A stretch of 64,000 nucleotides of DNA from Phocaeicola sartorii JCM 17136 = DSM 21941 (GCF_000614185.1 NZ_BAKM01000009.1:85680-149679), one strand, 5' to 3'; counted from the stretch's first letter, positions 45,733-55,766 are shown. Numbers and translations are program-made. Notes: a model not told the origin generated them from the sequence alone.

Positions 45733-48114
45733 ATGGAAACAACAACCCACGGAATGACAGACCGTATCCAACGCCTGCGTCAGGAATCTTTTGACGCACA
45801 ACCTTCCCTGTCCATAGAACGCGCCCTGATAGAAACCGAATTTTACAAAGAAAACGAAGGGAAATATCCGATCCCTATTTTGAGGGCACTGAACTTTCTT
45901 GAAATCTGCAAGCGGAAAACCATCTATATAGGTAAAGACGAACTGATTGTAGGCGAACGCGGACCACGTCCCAAAGCCGTATCCACTTTCCCAGAACTGA
46001 CCTGCCACAGCGTAGAGGACCTTCATGTATTGAACACCCGTGAATTGCAGCGTTACACCATCAGCCAAGAAGATATAGACACCTACGAACGCGAGGTCAT
46101 TCCTTATTGGAAAGGACGCACCCAGCGCGAACGCATCTTCAATCATGTCCCCAAAGAATGGAAAGAAGCCTATGAAGTCGGCATGTTCACCGAATTTATG
46201 GAACAACGCGCCCCCGGTCATACTTCCCTGGACGGAAAAGTTTATCAATACGGAATGCTGGATCTGAAAGAACGCATCGCCCGCGAACTGAATAAACTGG
46301 ATTTCATGAATGACCCCGAAGCGACTGACAAACAGGAGGAACTGACCGCCATGTCCATCTCCTGTGACGCCGCCATCATTTTTGCCGAACGCCATGCCGA
46401 ACTGGCCGGGAAAATGGCCGGAGAGGAAACCGACCCGAAACGCAAAGAAGAATTAAAAAAGATAGCAGAAATCTGCCGTTGGGTTCCCGCCCATGCCCCC
46501 CGTACTTATTGGGAAGCCATACAGATGTACTGGTTCGTCCATCTCGGCACCATTACAGAGCTGAATGGCTGGGATGCCATGAATCCGGGACATTTCGACC
46601 AGCATCTCGCCCCTTTCTATGAAAAAGACCTGAAAGAAGGGATCCTGACCCGTGCAGAGGCCAAAGAACTGATGTCCTGCTTCTTCATCAAAGTAAATAA
46701 CCAGACGGCACCGCCCAAAGTCGGCATCACCGCCAAAGAAAGCGGCACCTACAATGACTTCACCAATCTGAATATCGGAGGTATCAGACGCGATGGCAGC
46801 GACGGAGTCAGCGAAGTTTCCTATATCATGCTGGAGACAGTGGATGACCTTCATCTGCTACAACCCGGAAGCGCCTTGCACATCAGCGTGCGCACCCCGG
46901 AGCGTTTCCTACGCGAAGGCTGCAAAGTGATCCGTAAAGGATACGGCTATCCATCCGTATTCAACCCCGATACCTACGTCATGGAACTGATGCGGCAGGG
47001 AAAGACACCGGAGGACGCCCGCGAAGGCGGATGCAGCGGCTGTATAGAAGTAGGCGCTTTCGGAAAAGAAGCCTATGTACTGACCGGCTACCTGAACGTA
47101 CCCAAAATATTAGAAGTCACCTTACACAACGGAACAGACCCTGTGTCAGGCAAGAAAGTAGGGCTGGAAACAGGGGATCCCCGTACCTTCCGGACTTACG
47201 AGGAACTTTATGACGCTTTCCTTAAACAGATCCATTATTTTGTGGATATGAAAGTACGTGTCAGCAACTACATTGACCGGATGTTCGCCAAGTATGCCCC
47301 CGCCACTTTCCTGTCCTTGTTCATTGACGACTGCATCGCCAAAGGAAAGGATTATTATAACTGCGGACCGCGTTATAACACGACCTACATTCAATGCACC
47401 GGGTTGGGAACAATTACCGACAGCCTTTCCGTTCTGAAAAAACATGTATTCGAAGAACGGAAATTCAGCATGGAACAAATCATCCATGCCACCGATACCA
47501 ACTTCGAAGGACAGGAAGCCATGCGCCAGTTCATACTGAACCGCACCCCTTTCTTCGGTAACGATGACGAGTATGCAGACCGCATCGCCGTCCAGGTCTT
47601 TAATGATCTTTACGATGCCATCGAAGGAAAGCCGAACACCAAAGGTGAATGTTTCCATCTGAACATGCTGTCCACCACCTGTCACGTTTATTTCGGCAAA
47701 GTGATGAACGCCACGCCCAACGGCCGTCTGGCAGGACGCGCCATCAGTGACGGTACCTCACCCTCACATGGAGCAGATACCCACGGGCCATCCGCTGTGG
47801 TTAAATCATTAGGAAAACTGGACCAAGTGAAGAGTGGAGGCACTCTATTGAACCAGCGCTTCCTGCCTTCCCTGCTGAAACGCGATGAAGACATTGCCAA
47901 ACTGGCAAGCCTCATCCGCAGCTATTTTGCTTTAGGCGGCCATCACATTCAGTTCAATATAGTAGATACCGCTACCCTGCATGCCGCCCAGAAGCATCCT
48001 GAAGAATATCGGGACCTGTTGGTACGCGTAGCCGGATACAGTGATTATTTCAATGATATGAACGCAGATTTACAATATGACGTAATAGCCCGCACGGCAC
48101 AAGAAACCTTCTGA
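45733..48114 (+). CDS. hypD: glycyl radical enzyme, probable trans-4-hydroxy-L-proline dehydratase
   Basis: The 793 residues span a pyruvate-formate-lyase-like barrel. The radical Gly768 lies in RVAGYSDYF, the thiyl Cys437 in GCSGCIEV. The residues known for C. difficile HypD (Phe152, His160, Ser334, Asp339, Cys434, Glu436, Tyr450, Thr645, Gly765, from memory) are all found here at +3: Phe155, His163, Ser337, Asp342, Cys437, Glu439, Tyr453, Thr648, Gly768. This points to dehydration of hydroxyproline to pyrroline-5-carboxylate. Glycerol and diol dehydratases share C-x-E but not the full set. The activase gene starts 4 bp downstream. Confidence 0.85.
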   Translation: METTTHGMTDRIQRLRQESFDAQPSLSIERALIETEFYKENEGKYPIPILRALNFLEICKRKTIYIGKDELIVGERGPRPKAVSTFPELTCHSVEDLHVLNTRELQRYTISQEDIDTYEREVIPYWKGRTQRERIFNHVPKEWKEAYEVGMFTEFMEQRAPGHTSLDGKVYQYGMLDLKERIARELNKLDFMNDPEATDKQEELTAMSISCDAAIIFAERHAELAGKMAGEETDPKRKEELKKIAEICRWVPAHAPRTYWEAIQMYWFVHLGTITELNGWDAMNPGHFDQHLAPFYEKDLKEGILTRAEAKELMSCFFIKVNNQTAPPKVGITAKESGTYNDFTNLNIGGIRRDGSDGVSEVSYIMLETVDDLHLLQPGSALHISVRTPERFLREGCKVIRKGYGYPSVFNPDTYVMELMRQGKTPEDAREGGCSGCIEVGAFGKEAYVLTGYLNVPKILEVTLHNGTDPVSGKKVGLETGDPRTFRTYEELYDAFLKQIHYFVDMKVRVSNYIDRMFAKYAPATFLSLFIDDCIAKGKDYYNCGPRYNTTYIQCTGLGTITDSLSVLKKHVFEERKFSMEQIIHATDTNFEGQEAMRQFILNRTPFFGNDDEYADRIAVQVFNDLYDAIEGKPNTKGECFHLNMLSTTCHVYFGKVMNATPNGRLAGRAISDGTSPSHGADTHGPSAVVKSLGKLDQVKSGGTLLNQRFLPSLLKRDEDIAKLASLIRSYFALGGHHIQFNIVDTATLHAAQKHPEEYRDLLVRVAGYSDYFNDMNADLQYDVIARTAQETF

Positions 48115-48118
48115 CAAG

Positions 48119-49027
48119 ATGAGTCTGATTTTCGACATCAAACGCTATGCGATCAATGACGGACCGGGCATCCGCATCACACTTTTCATGAAAGGATGCC
48201 CGCTCTCGTGCGTATGGTGCCATAATCCCGAAGGTATTCGCAACGGAAAAGACAAACTATACACAGCCAAGAAATGCCTTGGCTGTGGCACTTGTCTGAA
48301 AGTATGCCCCAACGGGGCACTGACACTGACTCCCGAGGGTATTGTCACCGACAAACAAAAATGCGTGTTATGCGGACGCTGTGCCGAAGAATGTCCGGCA
48401 ATGGCTATCGAGATATCAGGAACGGAATATACCGCCGAATACCTGATGCATGAAATAGAAAAGGAAATCCCCTTTATGGACCAATCGGGCGGCGGAGTCA
48501 CTTTTTGTGGCGGAGAACCGTTGCTTCATCCCGAGTTCTTGATGGATATGCTGAAACGCTGCGGACAACAAGGAATTCACCGGGCGGTAGATACCACCTT
48601 GCTTGCCCGCAAAGAAACAGTAGATGAAGTCATGCGGAACTGTGAGCTATTGCTTATCGACTTAAAATCAATGGACAGTGCCGTACACCATACTTTCTGT
48701 GATGTCCCCAATGAATTAATTCTGGAAAACATCCGCAGAGTAGCAGAAGCTGACTTTCCTTATTACATCCGCATTCCATTGATTGAAGGAGTGAATGCCG
48801 ATGAAAAGAACATAAGGCAATCAGCCAGATTCTTGGCCGGCCTTCCACGGCATCCTGAGATAATCAACCTGTTGCCTTACCATGATATAGGAAAGGGAAA
48901 GCATGAAAAGCTAGGCAGTATTTATAACCCCAAGGGATATAAAATGCAAACGCCCTCCGAGGAAGTACAACAGCAATGCTTACGGATATTGTCCGGTTAC
49001 GGCTTAAAAGCGACCATAGGCGGATAA
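48119..49027 (+). CDS. hypE: glycyl-radical enzyme activating enzyme (radical SAM)
   Basis: Installs the glycyl radical on the upstream dehydratase. The 302 residues have radical SAM cysteines Cys27, Cys31 and Cys34 (KGCPLSCVWCHNPEG). A ferredoxin-like insert follows with two [4Fe-4S] sets: CLGCGTCLKVC (Cys53-63) and CVLCGRCAEEC (Cys82-92). That insert is typical of activases for dehydratase-type glycyl radical enzymes rather than of PflA. It is separated from hypD by 4 bp and ends at a strong two-way hairpin. Confidence 0.9.
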   Translation: MSLIFDIKRYAINDGPGIRITLFMKGCPLSCVWCHNPEGIRNGKDKLYTAKKCLGCGTCLKVCPNGALTLTPEGIVTDKQKCVLCGRCAEECPAMAIEISGTEYTAEYLMHEIEKEIPFMDQSGGGVTFCGGEPLLHPEFLMDMLKRCGQQGIHRAVDTTLLARKETVDEVMRNCELLLIDLKSMDSAVHHTFCDVPNELILENIRRVAEADFPYYIRIPLIEGVNADEKNIRQSARFLAGLPRHPEIINLLPYHDIGKGKHEKLGSIYNPKGYKMQTPSEEVQQQCLRILSGYGLKATIGG

Positions 49028-49053
49028 TCACATATATCGGGACAGATAAAAGC

Positions 49054-49085
49054 CGGGGCAGATAAAAACACTTCCATCTGCCCCG
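49054..49085. terminator. two-way terminator between hypE and the convergent peptidase gene
   Basis: CGGGGCAGAT (49054-49063) and ATCTGCCCCG (49076-49085) form a perfect 10-bp stem with a 12-nt loop. Confidence 0.75.
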
Positions 49086-49092
49086 TCCTGTT

Positions 49093-50465
49093 CTATCTCA
49101 ACGCTTCCACTTCTTCTGTAGTCAAAGGAATCTTCTTACCTAAAAGGCGTGCCCCGTCCTCAGTTATCAAATAATCCTCCTCATTACGCAGTCCTGTAAA
49201 GTCACGATAACTCTCCAGCTTATCATAATTGATAAAGTCCTCAAAGCGTTTTTCCGCTTTCCAATAATCAATCAATTCGGGAATAAAATAGATGCCCGGC
49301 TCTATAGTCAGCACAAATCCCGGCTCCAAAGGTCTGGCCAGCCTCAATGACTTACGACCAAACTGAGTACTTTTCGGTTGTCCGTCATAGCCAACCCACA
49401 CCTCTCCCAGATTCTCCATATCGTGCACATCCAATCCCATCATGTGTCCCAGCCCGCAAGGGAAGAACATGGCGTGCGCACCGGCAGCCACAGCATCCGC
49501 AGGATCCCCCTTCATAATGCCCAGTCCCTTCAGTCCCTCACAAATCACCCGGCAGGAAAGTTCATACACCTCCTTAAAAGGCACCCCGGGTTTCAATGCA
49601 CGGACCGCCGCCGTGTGTGCGGCAACCTGAATGTCATATATTTCTTTCTGACGGGCAGTAAACGTCTTATCCACACAAATTGTAGACGACATATCACCAG
49701 CATAGCCCATTTCCGTTTCCGCACCGGCATCCACCAACAGCATATCCCCCGGTTTCACCGTGTGCCCATGATAATGATTATGCAAAGTCTGTCCGCACAC
49801 TGTGGCAATAGTAGGAAACGAGAGTCCGCAGCCATTGGCCTGTGCCACCGCTTCCAGTGCAGCGGCCACTTCACACTCCTTCATGCCTGCACGCAGCACT
49901 TTCATGGCAGTAATATGCATATCGGCTGTCACATTACAAGCACGTTCTATTTCGACCAGCTCCTCAGCAGTCTTATAATTCCTCAAGTTCACCACTCCGC
50001 GGATAAACGGGACAGACGGTTGTTCCGTACCAGGCTTTATACCAGCCAGTCCAGCAGTTTCAGCCTGTGCTCCGCACGATAAACAGGCAGATAATGAATC
50101 TGCTGTTTTTTAGCAACCGCCTTCTCCAGATACTTTTTCAAATCCGCCGCAGGACGAGTTTCCATCACCCCCACCCTCTGCGCTTTCTCATGCAAAGTAG
50201 GCTGAGTTCCCATCCATACAATATGATCTATAGTCAGTTCATCCCCAAAGATAATTTCCTTATCCTCATCCACATCGATAACGGCAGCCAATCCGGCATA
50301 GGGCAGGCCGAAGAAATAAAGAAATGTAGAATCCTGACGGAAATGATACGTATTATCCTCAAAGTTCATGCCACTCTCCTCATTGCCCAGGAATAGCAAG
50401 AGTCCCGTTCCCACGCTTTTTTTCAAGCTGTCACGTCGGGTTGTATAAGTTTCTTTCGCAAACAT
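49093..50465 (-). CDS. Xaa-Pro peptidase (M24B), apparent frameshift
   Basis: Two frames together make one aminopeptidase P/prolidase. The N-terminal creatinase-like domain (50465-50037, ending LLDWLV) and the M24 catalytic domain (to 49093) join as LLDWLGIKPGTEQPSVPF if one G is added to the GG at about 50043-50044. Ligands are visible: VDAGAE, Asp in YAGDMSST, His in GLGHMMGLDVHD, Glu in TIEPGIY and Glu in GLRNEED. It is convergent with hypD-hypE. Cleavage of Xaa-Pro or Xaa-Hyp peptides would supply the dehydratase substrate, which is inference. Confidence 0.85.
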
Positions 50466-50494
50466 AATCTTGTGTTTTTATATTAGATGACAGG

Positions 50495-50502
50495 CAAAGA
50501 TA
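50495..50502 (-). promoter_or_regulatory. -7 box of the second Xaa-Pro peptidase gene
   Basis: TATCTTTG on the minus strand, 29 bp upstream of the ATG at 50465. Confidence 0.6.
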
Positions 50503-50557
50503 ACCATCCTCTTAAAATAATCCCAGGAAAAAGGAAGATTATTACAATACAATTTCC

Positions 50558-50565
50558 TATTTTTG
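50558..50565 (+). promoter_or_regulatory. possible -7 box of rpoN
   Basis: TATTTTTG on the plus strand, 28 bp upstream of the rpoN ATG; no clear upstream box. Confidence 0.5.
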
Positions 50566-50593
50566 TCCCGATAAACAAGGAACTAAAAATATT

Positions 50594-52063
50594 ATGGCAC
50601 AAGGCTCGCGTCAAGTACAAACACAAGCCCAGCAACAAATACAGACTTTATCCCCACAACAGATACTGGTGGTAAAATTGCTGGAACTTCCCACTGTGGA
50701 GCTGGAAGAACGTATCCATTCCGAAATTCTGGATAATCCGGCCCTGGAGGAAGGGAAAGAAATGCCCGAAAATGAAGATGACAATACAGAATACGCTGAG
50801 AACGAAGATGGAAGTACAGGGGCGGACGAGGATTTTTCATTAGGCGACTACAGTAACGAAGACGATATTCCCGACTACAAACTACAGGAACATAATCGTT
50901 CCAAAGAAGGAGCCGCCGAAGAAATCCCTTTCTCGGACGCCGTATCTTTTTATGAAATATTGAAAGACCAGTTGCAAATGCAGGAACTCACTCCGGAACA
51001 ACGAGACATAGCCGAATACCTGATCGGCTCATTGGACGATGACGGCCTGTTGCGCAAAAACATGGAGTCTGTCATGGATGAGCTTGCCATCTATCGGGGC
51101 ATCTATACCACAGAAGAGGAGTTGAACAACATATTGGAAATCATCCAAGACTTTGATCCGGCCGGTATCGGCGCCCGTAGTTTACAGGAATGCCTGTTGC
51201 TACAGATACAAAGAAAAGCCGATTCGCCATTGAAACAAATAGAACTGGACATCATCGGCAAATGCTGTGATGAATTCACCCGCAAAAACAAAGAAAGGAT
51301 TATCCAGAAACTAGGCATTACCGAAGAACAATATAATGAAGCGGTGACCGATCTCACCAAACTGAATCCCCGTCCGGGCAGTTCATTGGGTGAAGTGATG
51401 GGTAAAAATATGCAGCAGATTATTCCCGACTTCATTGTAGAAACGTATGAAGACGGCACCATCACCCTAAGTCTGAACAACCGCAATGTTCCAGAGTTGC
51501 GTCTGAGCCGCCAGTTCACCGAACTGCTGGACGAGCACACCCGCAACAAAGACAATCAGAGTAAGGCCTCGAAGGACACACTGATGTTCCTAAAACAAAA
51601 AGTGGATGCCGCACAAGGCTTTATCAATGCCGTGAAACAGCGCCAGCATACGCTGCTCACCACCATGCAAACCATTATAGACATTCAGCGCCCCTTCTTT
51701 CTGGAAGGAGACGAATCGCTGCTGAAACCTATGATATTAAAAGATGTAGCCGAACGTGCAGGACTGGATATTTCCACCATATCACGTGTAAGCAACAGCA
51801 AATATGTGCAAACAAACTACGGTATCTATTCGTTGAAATTCTTTTTCAGCGATGGTTATACCACCGAAGACGGTGAAGAACTCTCTGTCCGCGAGATCAA
51901 GCGCATTCTGAAAGAATGTGTAGATGCCGAAGACAAGGAAAAGCCTTACACCGACGATGAGCTGGCCGAGATACTAAAAGCGAAAGGCTACCCCATAGCC
52001 CGCCGCACCGTAGCCAAGTACCGCCAGCAACTTAACATACCCGTCGCACGATTAAGAAGGTAA
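50594..52063 (+). CDS. rpoN: RNA polymerase sigma-54 factor
   Basis: Alternative sigma factor for -24/-12 promoters that needs an AAA+ activator. The 489 residues have the Gln/Leu-rich region I (QQIQTLSPQQILVVKLLELP), an acidic region II (about 50-105), the core-binding domain and the C-terminal RpoN box ARRTVAKYRQQLNIP near residues 468-482. It is followed 10 bp later by a membrane protein gene. Confidence 0.95.
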   Translation: MAQGSRQVQTQAQQQIQTLSPQQILVVKLLELPTVELEERIHSEILDNPALEEGKEMPENEDDNTEYAENEDGSTGADEDFSLGDYSNEDDIPDYKLQEHNRSKEGAAEEIPFSDAVSFYEILKDQLQMQELTPEQRDIAEYLIGSLDDDGLLRKNMESVMDELAIYRGIYTTEEELNNILEIIQDFDPAGIGARSLQECLLLQIQRKADSPLKQIELDIIGKCCDEFTRKNKERIIQKLGITEEQYNEAVTDLTKLNPRPGSSLGEVMGKNMQQIIPDFIVETYEDGTITLSLNNRNVPELRLSRQFTELLDEHTRNKDNQSKASKDTLMFLKQKVDAAQGFINAVKQRQHTLLTTMQTIIDIQRPFFLEGDESLLKPMILKDVAERAGLDISTISRVSNSKYVQTNYGIYSLKFFFSDGYTTEDGEELSVREIKRILKECVDAEDKEKPYTDDELAEILKAKGYPIARRTVAKYRQQLNIPVARLRR

Positions 52064-52073
52064 TATCAATTAT

Positions 52074-52729
52074 ATGGAAGCCAACGAAACAACCGAAGCA
52101 ATAACAGCAGCCAGGAGGAATAGTCCGCTTGAAGTCAGTTCACGCATCATATCAGGCATATTCACGCCCTTTATGATTCCTTTTGTGGCATTCTTCCTGC
52201 TTTTCTTCTTCACCTATCTTCGTATCATGCCCATCCAGTACAAACTGATAGTGCTGGGCATAGTTTACTGTTTCACCATTCTGATGCCGATGCTCGCCAT
52301 CTACCTGTTTCAAAAAATAAACGGCTGGGGCATTCATGAATTGGGGCACCGCGAAAAACGTTTCGTGCCATACGCACTGACCATCATCAGCTATGTCACC
52401 TGCCTCATCACCATGTACAAGATACATCTTCCCCGCTACATGTCGGGCATTATCGTAGCCGCCCTTATCTGCATGATTCTTTGCACACTGATCAATTTCA
52501 AGTGGAAAATCAGCACACACGTGGCAAGCAGCGGCATGATGGTAGGCGGATTATTATCCTACAGCTTTATATTCAATTTCAACCCCGTATGGTGCTCTGC
52601 TTTTTCATTTTGCTATCCGGAATGCTGGGCACCGCCCGTATCATCGTAAAACAGCATACATTATTAGAAGTTTTAGCCGGATTTATTGTCGGATTGTTTT
52701 GCGGTGTCATCGGAATTTTGTTTATTTGA
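52074..52729 (+). CDS. PAP2-type membrane protein, apparent frameshift
   Basis: About six hydrophobic segments. The last strand carries the PAP2-like tail ARIIVKQHTLLEVLAGFIVG. The first frame runs to 52649 with a non-membrane tail (CSAFSFCYPECWAPP). One extra G in the GG at 52590-52591 gives NPVWVLCFFILLSG and continues to the stop at 52729. The first two PAP2 motifs are weak, so phosphatase activity is uncertain. It overlaps no other gene and lies 10 bp after rpoN. Confidence 0.72.
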
Positions 52730-52766
52730 AGAAAATTTAGTATTAACCTTATAAATTGAAAGCATT

Positions 52767-53147
52767 ATGGAATTTCCAAGCAATGTAAAGTACACTAAAG
52801 AACACGAATGGATACGAGTAGAAGGTGATATCGCATACGTAGGCATCACTGATTATGCACAAGAACAATTGGGTGACATCGTATTTGTAGATATCCCCAC
52901 AGAAGGAGAAACTCTGGAAAAAGAAGAAGTCTTCGGTACTATTGAAGTAGTAAAGACTATCTCGGACCTGTTCCTTCCTGTCTCAGGAGAAGTTTTGGAA
53001 CAGAACGAAGCATTGGCCGACAATCCCGAACTGGTAAACAAAGACCCGTATGGTGAAGGATGGCTGATCAAGATCAAGCCCAATGACGCTAACGACGTTA
53101 ACGATTTGCTGGATGCTGAAGCATACAAGGCATTAGTAAACGAATAA
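52767..53147 (+). CDS. gcvH: glycine cleavage system H protein
   Basis: Lipoyl carrier that shuttles the aminomethyl group between the P, T and L proteins. The 126 residues carry the lipoyl Lys63 in the [16 protein letters not shown] motif. The N terminus [18 protein letters not shown] is typical. No gcvP or gcvT is near, so the subunits are dispersed in this genome or lie elsewhere. Confidence 0.95.
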   Translation: MEFPSNVKYTKEHEWIRVEGDIAYVGITDYAQEQLGDIVFVDIPTEGETLEKEEVFGTIEVVKTISDLFLPVSGEVLEQNEALADNPELVNKDPYGEGWLIKIKPNDANDVNDLLDAEAYKALVNE

Positions 53148-53175
53148 GATAGATTCTCATCAGGGAATTGTTCAG

Positions 53176-53234
53176 GCGCGGATTACGCGGATTTCACGGA
53201 TTTCTCTATCCGCGTTTATCCGCATAATCCGTGC
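53176..53234. repeat. imperfect intergenic palindrome between gcvH and purE
   Basis: The arms of about 26 nt (GCGCGGATTACGCGG... and ...CCGCATAATCCGTGC) pair with a few mismatches. The inner part repeats CGCGGAT/CACGGAT several times. It lies in a 125-bp gap. Confidence 0.75.
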
Positions 53235-53272
53235 TTGAAGTAAATATATAAACCAAACAATAACAAAAAACA

Positions 53273-53782
53273 ATGAAACCTATCGTAAGCATTATCATGG
53301 GCAGCACTTCCGACCTTCCCGTCATGGAGAAAGCTGCCAAATTACTGGACGAGATGCACGTACCTTTCGAAATGAACGCCCTCTCGGCCCACCGTACTCC
53401 CGAAGCAGTGGAAGAGTTTGCGAAAAATGCCGCAGGCCGTGGAATCAAAGTCATCATAGCCGCTGCCGGCATGGCTGCCGCACTTCCCGGTGTCATTGCC
53501 GCCAATACCACACTACCCGTCATCGGTGTACCCGTAAAAGGTTCGGTTCTGGACGGTGTGGACGCACTTTATTCTATCATCCAGATGCCTCCCGGAATAC
53601 CTGTAGCCACCGTTGCCATCAATGGAGCCATGAACGCCGCCATCCTGGCCGTGCAAATGCTGGCATTAAGTGACACAGAACTGGCAGCCAAGTTTGCAGA
53701 TTACAAAACCGGCTTGAAAAAGAAAATCGTGAAAGCCAACGAAGAACTGAAAGAAGTCAAGTTTGAATATAAAACGAATTAA
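53273..53782 (+). CDS. purE: N5-carboxyaminoimidazole ribonucleotide mutase
   Basis: Purine biosynthesis: converts N5-CAIR to CAIR. At 169 residues it has standard length. The substrate-binding signature IIMGSTSDLPVM is at about residues 6-17, and AHRTPEAVEEFA and AAGMAAALPGVIAANT follow. It lies between two palindromic repeats; I see no purK nearby. Confidence 0.95.
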   Translation: MKPIVSIIMGSTSDLPVMEKAAKLLDEMHVPFEMNALSAHRTPEAVEEFAKNAAGRGIKVIIAAAGMAAALPGVIAANTTLPVIGVPVKGSVLDGVDALYSIIQMPPGIPVATVAINGAMNAAILAVQMLALSDTELAAKFADYKTGLKKKIVKANEELKEVKFEYKTN

Positions 53783-53874
53783 TTAGTGGTGAGTGATTAG
53801 TGGTGAATGATTAATGTCCATGCGGCATTCCAGCGCAGCCCACTAATCACTAACCACTAACCATTAATCACTAA
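53783..53874. repeat. palindromic repeat immediately upstream of ispG
   Basis: The left arm repeats TTAGTGGTGAGTGATTAGTG-like words. The right arm is the complement type (CACTAATCACTAACCACTAA...). The arms are separated by about 30 nt with GCGGCATTCCAGCGC. It ends 2 bp before the ispG ATG, so it must be in the ispG leader or intercistronic RNA. Confidence 0.78.
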
Positions 53875-53876
53875 AT

Positions 53877-55721
53877 ATGGATTTATTCAATTACTCCCGC
53901 CGCGAATCTTCCGAAGTGAATATCGGAGCCACCCCTTTGGGTGGCAACCATCCCATCCGTATCCAAAGCATGACGAATACCGTTACCATGGATACCGGAG
54001 CATGTGTGGAACAAGCCAAACGCATTATAAATGCCGGTGGTGAATACGTTCGCCTCACTACACAAGGTGTGCGTGAAGCCGAAAACCTGAGAAACATCAA
54101 TATCGGATTACGCTCCCAAGGATATGACACCCCGTTGGTGGCCGATGTACATTTCAATCCCAAAGTAGCTGATGTAGCGGCACAATATGCAGAGAAGGTG
54201 CGCATCAATCCGGGAAACTATGTGGATCCGGGACGCACTTTCCGGAAACTGGAATATACCGATGAAGAGTATGCACAAGAAATAGCCAAAATACGTGCCC
54301 GCTTCGTTCCTTTCCTGAACATCTGCAAAGAAAACCACACCGCCATCCGCATCGGAGTAAACCACGGCTCCCTGTCAGACCGCATCATGTCCCATTATGG
54401 CGATACCCCCGAAGGTATGGTGGAATCGTGCATGGAGTTCCTGCGCATCTGTGTTGCGGAACACTTCAACGATGTAGTCATTTCCATCAAGGCATCCAAT
54501 ACCGTAGTGATGGTCCGGACAGTCCGCCTGCTGGTAAAGGAGATGGAAAAAGAAAATATGGCTTTCCCGCTACATCTGGGTGTTACCGAAGCCGGCGATG
54601 GTGAGGACGGAAGAATAAAATCCGCATTGGGAATAGGAGCACTCCTTGCCGATGGCTTGGGGGATACCATCCGCGTTTCATTGAGCGAGGCACCCGAAGC
54701 CGAAATTCCGGTAGCCCGCAAACTGGTTGACTATATACTGACCCGTGCAGGACATCCCTTCATTCCGGGAAAAGAAGCCCCGCAATTCAACTACCTCTCT
54801 CCCAGCCGCCGGAAAACCAAAGCGGTGAGAAACATCGGAGGCGATCATCTTCCCGTAGTGATAGCCGAGCGTCTGGAAGGGTCTTTTGAGACCAGCCCCC
54901 AGTTCAAGCCCGACTATATTTATTGCGGTGGAAGTGTGCCCGAATCACGAGATGACGATATAGCCTATCTGGTAGATGCCAACGCATGGAATCCCGAAGA
55001 CAAGAATGTCTATCCGGCATTCAACTACCAACAGATGATCGAACTGCATCACACGTCCTCGGACTTGAAATTCCTGTTCCTGCCTTATATGGCAATGAAT
55101 GAGGAGGTCATTGCGGCTCTCAGACTGCATCCCGAAGTGGTCATCATCGCCCAAAGCAATCATCCCAACCGTCTCGGCGAATATCGTGCCCTGGCGCATG
55201 AGCTGATGAATGAAGGTTTGGAAAATCCGGTTGTATTCTTCCAGTACTATCAGGAAACGGAAGCGGAAAATCTGCAAATCAAGGCGGCGGCTGATATGGG
55301 TGCACTGATTTTTGATGGACTTTGTGACGGTATCTTCCTGTACAACCAAGGCCCCCTGAGCCATATCGTAGTAGATACCACTGCATTTGGTATTCTGCAA
55401 GCCGGCAGAATCCGGACCAGCAAAACGGAATATATCTCGTGCCCGGGCTGTGGTCGTACTTTGTATGATCTGGAATCGACCATCGCCCGTATCAAAGCGG
55501 CGACCTCGCACTTGAAAGGTTTGAAGATCGGCATTATGGGCTGTATTGTCAATGGCCCCGGTGAAATGGCGGATGCCGACTATGGTTATGTAGGCGCCGG
55601 CCGCGGCAAAATCAGCCTTTATAAGAAGAAAGAATGTATAGAGAGAAATATTCCCGAAGCCCAGGCAGTCGAAAAGCTGATCGAGCTCATCAAAGCCCAT
55701 GGTGACTATACAGAAAAATAA
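53877..55721 (+). CDS. ispG: (E)-4-hydroxy-3-methylbut-2-enyl-diphosphate synthase
   Basis: Iron-sulfur enzyme of the MEP isoprenoid pathway. At 614 residues it is the long, plant-like form with an extra domain between the TIM barrel (about 1-290) and the [4Fe-4S] domain. Cluster ligands are seen in SCPGCGRTLYDLES and GCIVNGPGEMADADYG. The N terminus NIGATPLGGNHPIRIQSMTN is typical. The long open frame on the opposite strand at 54945-55862 is a shadow. Confidence 0.96.
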   Translation: MDLFNYSRRESSEVNIGATPLGGNHPIRIQSMTNTVTMDTGACVEQAKRIINAGGEYVRLTTQGVREAENLRNINIGLRSQGYDTPLVADVHFNPKVADVAAQYAEKVRINPGNYVDPGRTFRKLEYTDEEYAQEIAKIRARFVPFLNICKENHTAIRIGVNHGSLSDRIMSHYGDTPEGMVESCMEFLRICVAEHFNDVVISIKASNTVVMVRTVRLLVKEMEKENMAFPLHLGVTEAGDGEDGRIKSALGIGALLADGLGDTIRVSLSEAPEAEIPVARKLVDYILTRAGHPFIPGKEAPQFNYLSPSRRKTKAVRNIGGDHLPVVIAERLEGSFETSPQFKPDYIYCGGSVPESRDDDIAYLVDANAWNPEDKNVYPAFNYQQMIELHHTSSDLKFLFLPYMAMNEEVIAALRLHPEVVIIAQSNHPNRLGEYRALAHELMNEGLENPVVFFQYYQETEAENLQIKAAADMGALIFDGLCDGIFLYNQGPLSHIVVDTTAFGILQAGRIRTSKTEYISCPGCGRTLYDLESTIARIKAATSHLKGLKIGIMGCIVNGPGEMADADYGYVGAGRGKISLYKKKECIERNIPEAQAVEKLIELIKAHGDYTEK

Positions 55722-55742
55722 GCGATGTGACATATAATATAT

Positions 55743-55766
55743 GGAGAAGCCGGTGACGACTTCTCC
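55743..55766 (+). terminator. possible terminator of ispG
   Basis: GGAGAAG and CTTCTCC (7-bp stem, 10-nt loop) followed by ATTTCCC; no strong T run. Confidence 0.45.

Noticed and set aside
45451..46395. Long minus-strand open frame upstream of and antisense to hypD
   Set aside because: It overlaps the strongly conserved hypD start on the other strand, has no domain pattern, and its codon content mirrors hypD.
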